Shown here in pieces: positions 19,078-29,370 of a stretch of DNA of 64,000 bases. This DNA is from Maribacter flavus. GTDB lineage: Bacteria > Bacteroidota > Bacteroidia > Flavobacteriales > Flavobacteriaceae. The stretch covers positions 2,099,857-2,163,856 of the forward strand of contig NZ_VUOE01000001.1 of the NCBI RefSeq assembly GCF_008386635.1, in the 5' to 3' direction. A model generated the notes under the pieces. It searched no databases. It worked only from the letters and a program-made list of their open reading frames with translations, and was not told the DNA's origin. Every line of letters starts with the position of its first letter. Within the stretch, counting starts at the first letter, position 1. Position numbers and translations under genes: made by a program.

Positions 19078-20523
19078 TCAATTATTGTGTGAGTATCCAA
19101 CGGCTTTGCCCAATAATGTAGCCGATGTGCAATCCTGCATTTCTACCATTACATAATCCCCAACCTTATAATGTTCCTTGGGAAAAACGGCCACGGTGTT
19201 TTGCGAGGTTCTTCCCATCCAATGCGCATCGGATTTCTTGGAAGTGCCTTCGACCAACACCTCTTTTGTCTTCCCTAGATTGGCCTTTATCCGTTCCAAG
19301 GAATGCTGTCTTTGCAATTCGATGATTTCCGTTAGCCTACGTTTTTTTGTCTCTTCGGGTACATCGTCCCTTAGCTTACGTTCTGCCAAGGTTCCCGGTC
19401 TTTCAGAATAGGCGAACATGAATCCGTAGTCATATTTCACATATTCCATCAGAGTTAGGGTATTTTGGTGGTCTTCCTCGTTTTCCGTGGGGAATCCCGC
19501 GATCATGTCCTGTGAAATCCCACAATCGGGAATTATGTTCCTAATGTTATCAATAAGTTCAAAATACTCTTCCCGGGTATGCAGGCGGTTCATCGCCTTT
19601 AAAATCCGATTGCTTCCGCTTTGCACCGGAAGATGGATGTAATTACAAATATTTTCGTATTTCGCCATGGTATGGATGACGTCCAAGGTCATATCCTGCG
19701 GATTGGAAGTGGAAAACCTGATTCTCATTTTTGGCTGTGCCAACGCCACTTTTTCCAATAACTGGGAAAAGTTCACCGCCATAGCCTGCTCCATTTCTGT
19801 GGCTTTTTTAAAGTCTTTTTTCAAGCCTCCACCGTACCAGAGATAACTGTCCACATTTTGTCCCAATAGGGTCACTTCCTTGAACCCCTTGTCCCATAGA
19901 TCGTTGATTTCTTCAATAATGGATTGTGGATCTCTACTTCGTTCCCTTCCACGTGTAAAGGGAACCACACAAAAGGTACACATATTGTCGCACCCCCTGG
20001 TAATGGAAACAAAGGCGGTAACTCCGTTGGAGTTCAAGCGCACAGGCGCGACATCCCCATAGGTCTCGTCCTTGGAGAGTATTACATTTACGGCATTCCT
20101 ACCTTCATCAATTTCTTGAATGAGGTTTGGCAAGTCCTTGTATGCATCCGGACCAACCACCATATCCACAATTTTTTCCTCTTCCAAAAACTGATGCTTC
20201 AATCGTTCCGCCATGCATCCCAAGACACCCACCTTTAAATGCGGCCGATCCTTTTTGATGGCGTTGAACTTTTCAAGTCGCTTGCGAACGGTCAATTCAG
20301 CTTTTTCGCGTATGGAACAAGTGTTCACCAACACCAAATCCGCATCCTCCAAATTTTGTGTGGTGTTGAACCCTTCCTGGGCCAGAATGGAGGCTACGAT
20401 TTCACTGTCTGAAAAATTCATCTGACAGCCATAACTCTCTATGTATAAATTCCTTTTGTTTTTGATGTTAGCTTGGGTCCTTAGCGCGGAACCTTGCACG
20501 CTTTCGTCAATTATTTTCTCCAT
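19078..20523 (-). CDS. miaB: tRNA-2-methylthio-N6-dimethylallyladenosine synthase
   Basis: A 481-residue radical-SAM methylthiotransferase. The N-terminal UPF0004 domain has [11 protein letters not shown] and two further cluster cysteines (NTCSIRE, GCMAERL); the radical-SAM motif [20 protein letters not shown] carries CxxxCxxC; a TRAM domain closes the protein. MiaB adds the methylthio group to i6A37 of tRNA. I chose ATG at 20523 ([11 protein letters not shown]); the frame is open further upstream only through TTG or less suitable ATG codons. It precedes the sigma-54 activator on the same strand. Confidence 0.95.
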   Translation of the reverse strand: MEKIIDESVQGSALRTQANIKNKRNLYIESYGCQMNFSDSEIVASILAQEGFNTTQNLEDADLVLVNTCSIREKAELTVRKRLEKFNAIKKDRPHLKVGVLGCMAERLKHQFLEEEKIVDMVVGPDAYKDLPNLIQEIDEGRNAVNVILSKDETYGDVAPVRLNSNGVTAFVSITRGCDNMCTFCVVPFTRGRERSRDPQSIIEEINDLWDKGFKEVTLLGQNVDSYLWYGGGLKKDFKKATEMEQAMAVNFSQLLEKVALAQPKMRIRFSTSNPQDMTLDVIHTMAKYENICNYIHLPVQSGSNRILKAMNRLHTREEYFELIDNIRNIIPDCGISQDMIAGFPTENEEDHQNTLTLMEYVKYDYGFMFAYSERPGTLAERKLRDDVPEETKKRRLTEIIELQRQHSLERIKANLGKTKEVLVEGTSKKSDAHWMGRTSQNTVAVFPKEHYKVGDYVMVEMQDCTSATLLGKAVGYSHNN

Positions 20524-20752
20524 AATGCCTCCAAATACCATTAAATATTGGGTGGGCAAAGATAGCATTATATTCAAAAATATGACAAGATGACAGTTTA
20601 ATTTAGCTTTAATTTATAGTTTGAATTATTATAAATGGAATGTCATTCGTTTAGATGTAGAAAGAAATGGGTGCAAATTTTTTTATTTTGGAATACGCAA
20701 CTAGAAAGCCCTTTTTGTATCTAATAATTGAAACAAATAAACCACTAATGCA

Positions 20753-22021
20753 ATGAAAAAGAGTATACTACTGTTGCTTTTATTGGCTGCGCTACCTTTC
20801 GTATCCTGTGATGACGATGGTCCATATGAGGACTATTTGGTAGCACGCCCCATTTTGGAAGATGCCATTTCATTTAAGGCCGAAGCCATAGATATTATCG
20901 ACCCAATTCCTATACAGACATCGGGGAAAATTTATGCCTACAAGAATTATATTTTTATTAATGATGTAGGTAGCGGATTTCACGTCATCGACAATCAGAA
21001 CCCTTCCAACCCACAAAATATTGCCTTCATTAAATTGGAAGGAAATAACGATATTTCCATTAAGGACGATAAACTATTTGCCGATAGCTATGGGGATCTC
21101 GTCATTTTTGATATTTCCGATATCAATAACATTCAATTGACCAGCCGTATGGTAAATGCCATATACAAGAACTATGATGTTTGGATACAGAATGTGGAGT
21201 TTCCCCAGGCCGATATTTATGACTACGGCACTATCGATTACGACAGGTATGTGATCGTTGGTTGGGAAGTGAAAATGGAGCGAAGACCGGTTTCTGAATA
21301 TGAAGAACAATTCAGATGCGATAACTGTGAATTTAGAAATTTCGATAACGTTGTAAACACTGCAGAAAGTAATGTGGGCCAAGGTGGTTCCCTCGCTCGG
21401 TTCAAGATTGTGGGCGACTATCTGTATGTAGTGGATTATAGCGACCTGAATATTTTTGATATCTCAAATTTGGAAACCCCTACCGCTTTGGAAGATGTAT
21501 CCGTAGCTTGGGACATAGAGACGATATTTAACCAAGGTGAAATTTTGTTCATAGGTGGAAGACAGGGCATGTACATCTATGATATTAAAGACCCTGCCAA
21601 ACCTGAATTCGTTTCTGAATTCAGACATGGAACTGCGTGTGACCCTGTGGTAGTGGACGGTAACTTCGCCTATGTGACCTTAAAAGGCGGGGATTTTTGT
21701 GGTAATACCGAGAGCGGTCTTTACGTGGTGGATATATCCGATTTAAAAAATCCTGATTTGAAGGTGATTTATCCTATGTTCGGTCCCAATGGACTGGGTA
21801 TAAAAAGGGACAAACTCTTTATTTGTGATGGAAGCGATGGGCTTAAGGTCTTTGACAAGAGTAATGCTCCCAACATTACCCAACTCAACCATTTCCCTGA
21901 TATCGAAGCCTATGATGTTATTCCTTTGGAAAACACCTTGTTGATGATTGGAGGAGGTACGTTACGGCAATATGAATATTTGGAAAATGATATCCAGTTG
22001 ATAAGTACTTTTGAGTTGTAA
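20753..22021 (+). CDS. LVIVD-repeat beta-propeller lipoprotein
   Basis: A 422-residue lipoprotein: signal MKKSILLLLLLAALPFVSC with lipobox Cys19 followed by acidic residues. The body carries repeated blades such as GFHVIDNQNPSNPQNIAFI, DLVIFDISDINNIQLTSR, LNIFDISNLETP, MYIYDIKDPAKPEFVSEF and LYVVDISDLKNPDLKVIYP, the LVIVD pattern (FDISDxxNP). Such propellers are cell-surface or periplasmic proteins of unknown ligand. Two Cys-containing loops (RCDNCEF and the DFCGN region) may form disulfides. Monocistronic, with a terminator downstream. Confidence 0.85.
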   Translation: MKKSILLLLLLAALPFVSCDDDGPYEDYLVARPILEDAISFKAEAIDIIDPIPIQTSGKIYAYKNYIFINDVGSGFHVIDNQNPSNPQNIAFIKLEGNNDISIKDDKLFADSYGDLVIFDISDINNIQLTSRMVNAIYKNYDVWIQNVEFPQADIYDYGTIDYDRYVIVGWEVKMERRPVSEYEEQFRCDNCEFRNFDNVVNTAESNVGQGGSLARFKIVGDYLYVVDYSDLNIFDISNLETPTALEDVSVAWDIETIFNQGEILFIGGRQGMYIYDIKDPAKPEFVSEFRHGTACDPVVVDGNFAYVTLKGGDFCGNTESGLYVVDISDLKNPDLKVIYPMFGPNGLGIKRDKLFICDGSDGLKVFDKSNAPNITQLNHFPDIEAYDVIPLENTLLMIGGGTLRQYEYLENDIQLISTFEL

Positions 22022-22039
22022 TCAACAAATAATAATAAT

Positions 22040-22070
22040 AAAAAGGGAAGCACATAGAGCTTACCTTTTT
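22040..22070 (+). terminator. Intrinsic terminator after the LVIVD lipoprotein gene
   Basis: A 12-bp stem with one mismatch, AAAAAGGGAAGC with GCTTACCTTTTT, seven-base loop, ending in five T. It is 19 bases after the stop. Confidence 0.8.
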
Positions 22071-22131
22071 AATTAAAATAGTATGTAACCGGTTATTGGC
22101 ACCGCCAAATGATTTAATATGCCAAGGCCTG

Positions 22132-22156
22132 CCTGCCTGAACGCTTGTCGGGCAGG
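22132..22156. repeat. REP-like GC-rich hairpin between convergent genes
   Basis: CCTGCCTGA and TCGGGCAGG form a nine-pair stem (one G-T wobble) around the loop ACGCTTG. The sequence is much richer in GC than its surroundings and resembles the short dispersed palindromes seen between flavobacterial genes. Only one copy was seen in this window, so the repeat status is inferred. Confidence 0.5.
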
Positions 22157-22213
22157 TCTCGAAATTAAAAGGTCGTTTCCTACGATCCCCTCGTGGGCTT
22201 GCCCTATGTTAGT

Positions 22214-25200
22214 TTACTCCAATGAAATCATCTTGATTTTGCTTTCTTGCACTTTGTTATTTAGGTTTTCCACGTATTCCTGCATCAATTTATTCAGGTT
22301 TTCGATTTCAACATTCAATTCTTTTGTTACTACCTCAAAGAATTCTTTGGCCTGTTTTGTTGGAGGCTGATCACCTCTTTGGGAATCGGCCAATAAAAAC
22401 GCAAGCCGATTGTTTATTCGGATTCCATAATTCAAAGGGTCCTGTCTACTTTGGTTTTTGGTCATATGGATGTTGTTTTCGATTACCGTTAATTTCGACT
22501 CAAATTCTTTGATGAGTTCCTGCATTGCGGTATCCTCTTTGGTTTTCTCCTTCAAATAATCCAAATCGCTTTTTACCTTTCTGATTGAAATGATGGCATT
22601 GTTCGCACGGCTAACCTGATTCCGTACTCTAATCAGAAAATCGAACTGATCTTGTAGTTCTTCTTGCGTTATTTCCAGTCTTGGATCTTTTAGAATGGTA
22701 AAGTCCCGTTCCTGCACCTGTCCATTATAGGTTAGCCTTACCTTATAGTTTCCGGGCACGGCTTTTGGGCCTATGTTGGGCGATGAATAAAAAATCATTC
22801 CCTTAAAGGCATCAAAACCGGGATATCTCATGTTCCAAACGAGTCGGTTGCCACCGGATTTTACTTTTAAAGTTTTAGTGGCCGAAGGATTCAAATTATC
22901 GGCAATGGCCTTGTTAGAGAAACTTTGTATGATATCTCCATTGGTTTCCAGAATATCGATTTGTACGGAATCTGTCTCTTTGAGGTCTTTAAGGTAATAA
23001 TTTATGATGGTACCATCTGGATGGTTTTCCCCTTCCAATTTTACATTTCTATCGTCCCCATCACCAGATTGATACATCCTATAGGAGCTATCGGGTTTAT
23101 ACATGTAAAAATCACTGTTGGCAACCTCCTGCGACAATTGATGTAACGGGGTGAGGTCGTCAATCATCCAAAAGCTTCTACCATGGGTAGCGGCGATGAG
23201 GTCGTTATCCCTCACATGAAGGTCTCGTATGGAAGTTATGGGCAAATTCAGCTGAAAAGGGGACCAAGATTTGCCATCATCAAAGGAAATGTACATGCCC
23301 CATTCCGTTCCGGCATAGAGGAGACCCTCCTTCACCTTATCTGAACGTATAGCCCTTGTATAATATTCTCCCGGTATTCCATTGGTGATCAATTCCCATG
23401 TTTTTCCATAATCCTCCGTTTTGTAGAGGTAAGGTGTATAGTCGCCAAACTTATAGGACGAGGCGGCTACATAGGCCGCTCCTTTTTTAAAGGGACTTGC
23501 ATCGATACAATTGATCATATTCAATTTTGGGGACATATCCAAAGGAGGGGTTACGTTCTCCCAATTCTCACCATTATCCCTTGTTACATGGATAAGTCCA
23601 TCATCACTACCGGTCCATAGTACCCCTTCCTCCAATGCCGATTCCGATATTACAAAAATATTCGAATAGAATTCCGCACCTGTATTGTCCTGGGTAATTG
23701 GGCCACCACTTGATTGTATGGTCTCAGGGAGACCTCTGGTCAAATCCGGAGATATGGTCTCCCAGGACTGTCCTCCATCTGTAGTCATGTGTAAATAGTT
23801 GGATCCCGCATAGAGTTTGTTTGAATCGTGCATGCTAAAAGTAACGGGATAGTTCCAATTGAAGCGGTATTTCATAACCTCGGCCCCGGATCCGGCAGGA
23901 TTGTCCGGCCATACGTTAGTAGACCTTTCTTGGCCTGTGCTATGGTCCAATCTGTTCATGTATCCTTTATAGGTTCCACCGTAAACAATATCATTGTTCA
24001 TTGGATCAGGGGCCAAATGAGCACTTTCGCCTCCGGCGGTAGGTTCCCAATCTCTTTCCGTAATGGCACTTCCCGCGGTTCTATGGGCTATTCGGATGGC
24101 CGTATTGTCCTGCTGCGCACCATATATGCGATAGGGAAATACACTATCCGTCGCTATTCTGTAGAATTGGGCGGTGGGTTGATTGTGGTAGGTAGTCCAA
24201 TTGTTTCCGCCATCATTTGAGATTTGTGCTCCCCCATCATCGGCAATGGCCATTCTCAAATTGTTGTTGGGATCTATCCAAAGGTCATGATGGTCCCCGT
24301 GGGGCGCGTTCTTTAAAGTAAAGGTTTTTCCTCCATCCGTAGATACCCCGTAACTTACGTTCATTACATATAGCTTATCCACATTTTGTGTGTCCGCATA
24401 TATTCTGGTGTAATACCAGGCGCGTTGTCTTAGGGCACGGTTTTCATTTATCTTGTCCCAAGTCTTACCGCCATCGTCCGATCGGAAAAGACCGCCCTCT
24501 TTCGCTTCGATTAAGGCCCAAACCCTTTTTGAATCTACAGGTGATACCGTTATTCCAACAATGCCCCAGGGAAATCCAGGTAAACCAGAATTTGTTGAGA
24601 TATCCGTCCAAGTATCCCCACCATCGATACTTTTGTACATTTTGCTATCTGGGCCCCCACTATCCATACGGTAGCCATTTCGTTTCATTTCCCAAGTTGT
24701 GGCATACAAAATTCTTGGGTTATTGGGGTCCATGATAAAATCGCCGGCACCTGCCTTGTCGCTTATATAAAGTATTTTTTCCCAGTTCGCGCCACCGTCC
24801 AGTGTACGGTAAACGCCTCTTGTTTCGTTTGGTTTCCACAAGTTTCCTAGGGCGGCCACATAGACAATGTCCGAATTTGTTGGATGTATCCTAATGCGCG
24901 CAATGTGTTCAGACCCTTCCAATCCAATAAACTTCCAAGTCTCCCCGGCATCCAGACTTTTCCACATACCATGGCCTGAGGAAACGTTCCCCCGCAAGGT
25001 TTGTTCCCCTTCTCCTACATATATAATGTTAGGATCGGACTCGGATACGGCAACGGTCCCTATGGAACCTCCAAAAAAGCCATCTGAAATGCATTCCCAT
25101 GAATTACCAGCGTCGGTTGTTTTCCAGACACCACCACCCGCGGTCCCCATATAATATAGATTTGGGTCATTGATAACACCGGTTACCGTTCCGGCCCTAC

Positions 25201-25360
25201 CACCTCGAAAGGGTCCCACCAAACGCCATTCCATCCCTTGATATAGTGACTGGTCAAACTGCACGCCCTTTACTTTGTTGTTTTTTCGCTGGGCAAATGC
25301 TTCCTTTGCGGGTAGGTAAAAAAGCAAGCACAATACAACTAGGAAGTAGTTCTTTTTCAT
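22214..25360 (-). CDS. Large secreted VPS10/sortilin-type BNR beta-propeller protein
   Basis: A 1048-residue protein with signal peptide (MKKNYFLVVLCLLFYLPAKEAFAQ). Residues about 40-760 hold many BNR/Asp-box style repeats (WKTTDAGNSWE, WKSLDAGETWKF, YRTLDGGANWE, YKSIDGGDTW, FRSDDGGKTWDK, LYKTEDYGKTWEL), the VPS10/sortilin-like ten-bladed propeller, followed by a beta-sandwich region (RLVWNMRYPGFDAF, VPGNYKVRLTYNG) and a helical C-terminus. The family is often annotated glycosyl hydrolase, but no catalytic residues can be named; peptidase or protein binding is equally possible. There is no type IX C-terminal sorting domain. Monocistronic. Confidence 0.82.
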   Translation of the reverse strand: MKKNYFLVVLCLLFYLPAKEAFAQRKNNKVKGVQFDQSLYQGMEWRLVGPFRGGRAGTVTGVINDPNLYYMGTAGGGVWKTTDAGNSWECISDGFFGGSIGTVAVSESDPNIIYVGEGEQTLRGNVSSGHGMWKSLDAGETWKFIGLEGSEHIARIRIHPTNSDIVYVAALGNLWKPNETRGVYRTLDGGANWEKILYISDKAGAGDFIMDPNNPRILYATTWEMKRNGYRMDSGGPDSKMYKSIDGGDTWTDISTNSGLPGFPWGIVGITVSPVDSKRVWALIEAKEGGLFRSDDGGKTWDKINENRALRQRAWYYTRIYADTQNVDKLYVMNVSYGVSTDGGKTFTLKNAPHGDHHDLWIDPNNNLRMAIADDGGAQISNDGGNNWTTYHNQPTAQFYRIATDSVFPYRIYGAQQDNTAIRIAHRTAGSAITERDWEPTAGGESAHLAPDPMNNDIVYGGTYKGYMNRLDHSTGQERSTNVWPDNPAGSGAEVMKYRFNWNYPVTFSMHDSNKLYAGSNYLHMTTDGGQSWETISPDLTRGLPETIQSSGGPITQDNTGAEFYSNIFVISESALEEGVLWTGSDDGLIHVTRDNGENWENVTPPLDMSPKLNMINCIDASPFKKGAAYVAASSYKFGDYTPYLYKTEDYGKTWELITNGIPGEYYTRAIRSDKVKEGLLYAGTEWGMYISFDDGKSWSPFQLNLPITSIRDLHVRDNDLIAATHGRSFWMIDDLTPLHQLSQEVANSDFYMYKPDSSYRMYQSGDGDDRNVKLEGENHPDGTIINYYLKDLKETDSVQIDILETNGDIIQSFSNKAIADNLNPSATKTLKVKSGGNRLVWNMRYPGFDAFKGMIFYSSPNIGPKAVPGNYKVRLTYNGQVQERDFTILKDPRLEITQEELQDQFDFLIRVRNQVSRANNAIISIRKVKSDLDYLKEKTKEDTAMQELIKEFESKLTVIENNIHMTKNQSRQDPLNYGIRINNRLAFLLADSQRGDQPPTKQAKEFFEVVTKELNVEIENLNKLMQEYVENLNNKVQESKIKMISLE

Positions 25361-25508
25361 TTTAGGTCGGTTTTTGAATTAATTCTTCTAAAAATAAGAA
25401 AACAAATCTTTCCAATTCATAGCTAATCATCAATTCTTTGATTTCATGTAATTCTTTGAAATTACCCTGAAATAAAAGGACTCAAATTTTAAAGTATAAA
25501 TTTTAGTA

Positions 25509-25516
25509 TACATTTG
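25509..25516 (+). promoter_or_regulatory. Candidate -7 element TACATTTG for topA
   Basis: Exact TAnnTTTG match, 19 bases before the topA ATG at 25536. No TTG at the -33 distance. Confidence 0.45.
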
Positions 25517-25535
25517 TATCCATAAAAATCAATGC

Positions 25536-28025
25536 ATGGCCAAGAATTTAGTTATCGTCGAGTCCCCGGCAAAAGCAAAAACCATTGAGAAATTCCTAGG
25601 AAAGGATTTTAAGGTAGAATCCAGTTTTGGACATATTGCCGATTTACCCTCCAAGGAATTGGGCGTAGATGTGGAAAACGACTTTACACCAAAATATATC
25701 GTTGACAAGGAGAAAAAGGCCCTGGTCAAAAAATTAAAGGATTTGGCCAATAAAGCGGAAACTATTTGGTTGGCAAGTGATGAGGACCGGGAGGGAGAGG
25801 CCATATCCTGGCATTTGGCGGAAGAATTGGGCCTGGACAAAAAGAAGACCAAAAGAATCGTTTTTAACTCGGTCACCAAAGCGGCCGTACAGCGGGCCAT
25901 TGAAAACCCCAGGGATATAAACTACAATCTCGTAAATGCCCAACAGGCCAGAAGGGTCTTGGACCGTTTGGTGGGATATGAACTATCGCCCGTGCTTTGG
26001 AAGAAGATAAAACCAGGCTTGTCCGCCGGTCGTGTACAATCCGTAGCGGTCAGGCTGATTGTTGAGCGGGAACGCGATATCGAGGCCTTTACACCGGAAG
26101 CCTCGTTCAAGGTTTCTGCGGAATTCCAAACGGAATCGGGCAGCGTTTTTCAGGCGAAGTTGGGCAAGGCCTTTGATTCCAAGGAAGAGGCAAATGCCTT
26201 TTTGGAACAAAATATCAGGGCCGAATTTTCAGTTGCCAAATTGGACAAAAAACCGGCCAAAAAATCCCCATCGGCACCCTTTACAACCTCAACCTTGCAA
26301 CAGGAAGCTTCGCGAAAGCTTTATTTTTCAGTGGGAAGAACCATGCAGGTGGCACAACGATTGTACGAGGCCGGACTTATTACCTATATGAGAACGGACA
26401 GCGTGAATTTATCAGGGGAAGCTATAAATTCGGCAAAAGATGCCATCATAAAAAACTACGGCGAAAAATACAGTAAAGTCAGGAACTTTACAGGAAAATC
26501 CAAAGGAGCCCAAGAAGCGCATGAGGCCATCCGACCTACGGATATGTCCAACCAATCTCCTTCCCTGGAACGTGATCAGGAAAAATTATATGACCTTATT
26601 TGGAAAAGGACGGTCGCGTCACAAATGAGCGATGCCGAGCTGGAACGGACCAATGTTCGTATCCAGGCAGATAAACATTCCGAGGAATTCACCGCCAATG
26701 GTGAGGTCATCAAATTCGATGGTTTTTTAAAAGTATACTTGGAGGGTGTTGATGATGAGGATTTGGCAGAAGAGCAGGACGGTATGCTACCAGCCATGAA
26801 GGTAAACGAAATCCTTTATAATAATTATATCACCGCCACGGAACGGTTTACAAGACCTCCCTATCGATTTACCGAAGCTTCTTTGGTCAAAAAGTTGGAG
26901 GAATTGGGAATAGGAAGGCCTTCGACCTATGCACCTACTATTTCTACCATATTAAATAGGGGGTATGTTGAAAAGGGAACCATTGAAGGTACGGAAAGAA
27001 AATATGTCCAGATGGTTCTTGAGGCAAATAAAATAAAGGAAAAGAACCTTACAGAAAATGTAGGTTCCGATAAGGGTAAAATGGTGCCAACGGATATTGG
27101 AACCATTGTCACCGACTTCCTTGTGAGCAATTTTGGAAACATTCTGGATTACAACTTTACGGCACAGGTAGAGGAGGATTTCGATGAAATTGCCACGGGC
27201 GAGGAAGATTGGAAAAAAATGATGAAAAACTTCTACAAGGATTTCCATCCCAATGTCCTTGATGTAGAGGAAAATGCGGATAGGGCGAGCGGCGAACGCG
27301 TTTTGGGCAAAGATCCCAAAACTGGCAGACAGGTGTCCGTTCGTTTAGGAAGGTTTGGACCCATGGTGCAAATTGGAACCGTGGAGGAAGAGGAAAAACC
27401 GCTCTTTGCAAGTCTTCTGCCAGATCAGTCCCTGAATACCATAACGTACGAGGAGGCCATGGATCTCTTTAAACTTCCCAGAAAATTAGGAGTTTATGAA
27501 GGTGAAGAAGTAGAGGCGAACGTGGGCAGGTTTGGCCCTTATGTGCGCTTTGGCAAAACCTTTATTTCCCTGCCCCAGGATGAAAGTGCCATGGAAGTTG
27601 AAATGGAGCGTGCCATTGAACTCATCAAGGAGAAACAAAAGGCCGATGCGCCTATTGCCAATTATGAGGGTGAGGACGTTACAAAAGGTGTTGGCCGCTT
27701 TGGCCCTTATATCAAATGGAACGGAATGTTTATCAATGTCAACAAAAAGTATGATTTTGATAATCTTTCCCAGGATGATATTGAGGAATTGATAGAGGAC
27801 AAAAAGAAAAAGGAACGGGAAAAGGTAGTGCAGAACTGGCCGGAAAAAGGTATCCGAATCGAAAAGGCACGATGGGGTCGCCATAACATTATTAAAGGAA
27901 AGATTAAGGTGGAGCTGGCCAAAACGGTAGACGTTTCCAAAATGTCCTTGGAACAAGCTGCCGAACTCATAGAAAAAAAGACACCCAAAAAAAAGACCAA
28001 AGCGAAAACTAAATCAAAAAAGTAG
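25536..28025 (+). CDS. topA: DNA topoisomerase I (type IA)
   Basis: An 829-residue enzyme. The Toprim domain at the N-terminus shows VIVESPAKAKTIEKFLG and the metal site DEDREGEAISWHL (about 80); the catalytic tyrosine is in LITYMRTDSVNL (about 287); the SAGRVQSVAVRL segment is strongly conserved. The C-terminal third has repeated topo I modules of GRFGPYV(R/K) type (three copies) and a very basic tail (KKTPKKKTKAKTKSKK) instead of zinc fingers, as in other Bacteroidota. It relaxes negative supercoils. It lies 67 bases before the ureohydrolase-like gene in the same direction. Confidence 0.97.
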   Translation: MAKNLVIVESPAKAKTIEKFLGKDFKVESSFGHIADLPSKELGVDVENDFTPKYIVDKEKKALVKKLKDLANKAETIWLASDEDREGEAISWHLAEELGLDKKKTKRIVFNSVTKAAVQRAIENPRDINYNLVNAQQARRVLDRLVGYELSPVLWKKIKPGLSAGRVQSVAVRLIVERERDIEAFTPEASFKVSAEFQTESGSVFQAKLGKAFDSKEEANAFLEQNIRAEFSVAKLDKKPAKKSPSAPFTTSTLQQEASRKLYFSVGRTMQVAQRLYEAGLITYMRTDSVNLSGEAINSAKDAIIKNYGEKYSKVRNFTGKSKGAQEAHEAIRPTDMSNQSPSLERDQEKLYDLIWKRTVASQMSDAELERTNVRIQADKHSEEFTANGEVIKFDGFLKVYLEGVDDEDLAEEQDGMLPAMKVNEILYNNYITATERFTRPPYRFTEASLVKKLEELGIGRPSTYAPTISTILNRGYVEKGTIEGTERKYVQMVLEANKIKEKNLTENVGSDKGKMVPTDIGTIVTDFLVSNFGNILDYNFTAQVEEDFDEIATGEEDWKKMMKNFYKDFHPNVLDVEENADRASGERVLGKDPKTGRQVSVRLGRFGPMVQIGTVEEEEKPLFASLLPDQSLNTITYEEAMDLFKLPRKLGVYEGEEVEANVGRFGPYVRFGKTFISLPQDESAMEVEMERAIELIKEKQKADAPIANYEGEDVTKGVGRFGPYIKWNGMFINVNKKYDFDNLSQDDIEELIEDKKKKEREKVVQNWPEKGIRIEKARWGRHNIIKGKIKVELAKTVDVSKMSLEQAAELIEKKTPKKKTKAKTKSKK

Positions 28026-28092
28026 TATAATTTTGAAAATAGTGAAGCAGCAAATCACTTTCAATCATCAAAATTAATACCGCGTAACCCAC

Positions 28093-29250
28093 ATGGCTTT
28101 TGATTTTTTAGTCCCAGTAGAAGATAAGGTACTTGCCCATTGTGAATTACTGCCCGCACAGGCCATTGGTAGAAATACCCATATACATACGGAAAAGGAT
28201 GGATTGCCGGTTTTGGCAAATGCCACCGTCGCCATATTTGGAGTCAAGGAGTCCAGAAATGCTTACGAGAAAAAACTGGAAACTTTGGATGTATCGGGCA
28301 TTCGATTACAACTGTACAAATTGATGCTGGGTAACTGGGATACTACCATTGTAGACCTTGGAGATTTGGAGGAAGGAGAAACCGTTGAGGATACTTATTT
28401 TGTAGTAAAGGAAGTGACCGCTGGCCTGTTGGAAGAAAATGTGATACCTATACTATTGGGTGCCACGCAGGACATTACCTATCCGGTTTACCGGGCTTTT
28501 GACGGTATCAAGGATATGATAAATATGGTCGCGGTTGACAGTCGGTTCGATTTTGGCATCGATGACGAGTTGATTTCTTCCCATTCCTACATGAGCAAGA
28601 TCATTACCGATAAACCCAACAACCTTTTCAACTTTTCCAATATTGGTTATCAGAGCTACTTCAATGCCCAAGAGGAAGTGGATCTTATGGAGCGGCTATT
28701 TTTTGATTCCTACAGGTTGGGTGAGATTGCCCACGAACTTTCCTTGGCAGAGCCGGTGCTTAGAAACGCCCATATGGTAAGTTTGGACGCCAGGGCTATC
28801 AAAGCCAGTGAAATTGGATTTTCAGGTAATTTTTCCCCAAACGGTTTTACGGGAAGGGAAATCTGTGCCATTGCCAGATACGCCGGTATCAGTGAGCGGG
28901 TCATGGCATTCGGTATTTTTGAAATGGAAAACAACATCCAGTGCCAACAACTTCTGGCACAAATAATATGGTATTTTATTGAGGGTATCAATTACAGGAT
29001 CAAGGAGTCTCCCTATTCCAAAACGGACGACTTTACCAAGTACAATGTACCCAATGAGGAAGAGGAGCTCATTTTCTACAAGAGCCTTCTTACCGAAAGA
29101 TGGTGGGTAGAGGTGCCATCTATTTTTTCTTCGCATACTAAAGAAGGTACACCTGCGTTATTACCTTGCACAGAGCAGGATTATTTGGACGCATGTGACC
29201 AAAAAATTCCCGAACGGTGGTTTAAGGCCTATAAAAAGGGCTTTAATTAA
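28093..29250 (+). CDS. Degenerate ureohydrolase (arginase/formimidoylglutamase fold) next to gldK
   Basis: A 385-residue protein of the arginase fold. The three metal motifs can be aligned but are altered: LGGDHS-type is LGATQD (residues 122-127, His to Gln126), DAHxD-type is DSRFD (149-153, His to Arg151) and SxDxDxxDP-type is SLDARAIKA (230-238, second Asp to Arg234). Three of six Mn ligands are therefore lost, so arginase or formimidoylglutamase activity is unlikely. No signal peptide. The placement between topA and gldKLMN is, from general knowledge of these genomes, common in Flavobacteriaceae. Annotation by homology alone would call it formimidoylglutamase; no hut genes are nearby. Confidence 0.7.
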   Translation: MAFDFLVPVEDKVLAHCELLPAQAIGRNTHIHTEKDGLPVLANATVAIFGVKESRNAYEKKLETLDVSGIRLQLYKLMLGNWDTTIVDLGDLEEGETVEDTYFVVKEVTAGLLEENVIPILLGATQDITYPVYRAFDGIKDMINMVAVDSRFDFGIDDELISSHSYMSKIITDKPNNLFNFSNIGYQSYFNAQEEVDLMERLFFDSYRLGEIAHELSLAEPVLRNAHMVSLDARAIKASEIGFSGNFSPNGFTGREICAIARYAGISERVMAFGIFEMENNIQCQQLLAQIIWYFIEGINYRIKESPYSKTDDFTKYNVPNEEEELIFYKSLLTERWWVEVPSIFSSHTKEGTPALLPCTEQDYLDACDQKIPERWFKAYKKGFN

Positions 29251-29370
29251 TTGAAAAATTAGTAAGTCATAAAATTAATAATACAATAATTTATTCAAAA
29301 GATAGTTTTAAGAGTTAGAATAACATTATAGTATTTGCATTTTAACCATAATCGAAATTTAACCTAAAGT

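Noticed and set aside
22119-22370. Plus-strand 83-residue frame across the REP-like element and the end of the BNR gene
   Set aside because: Consists of the palindrome plus antisense of a real gene; no independent support.
27486-27956. 156-residue minus-strand frame inside topA
   Set aside because: Antisense shadow of the conserved C-terminal topo I modules.
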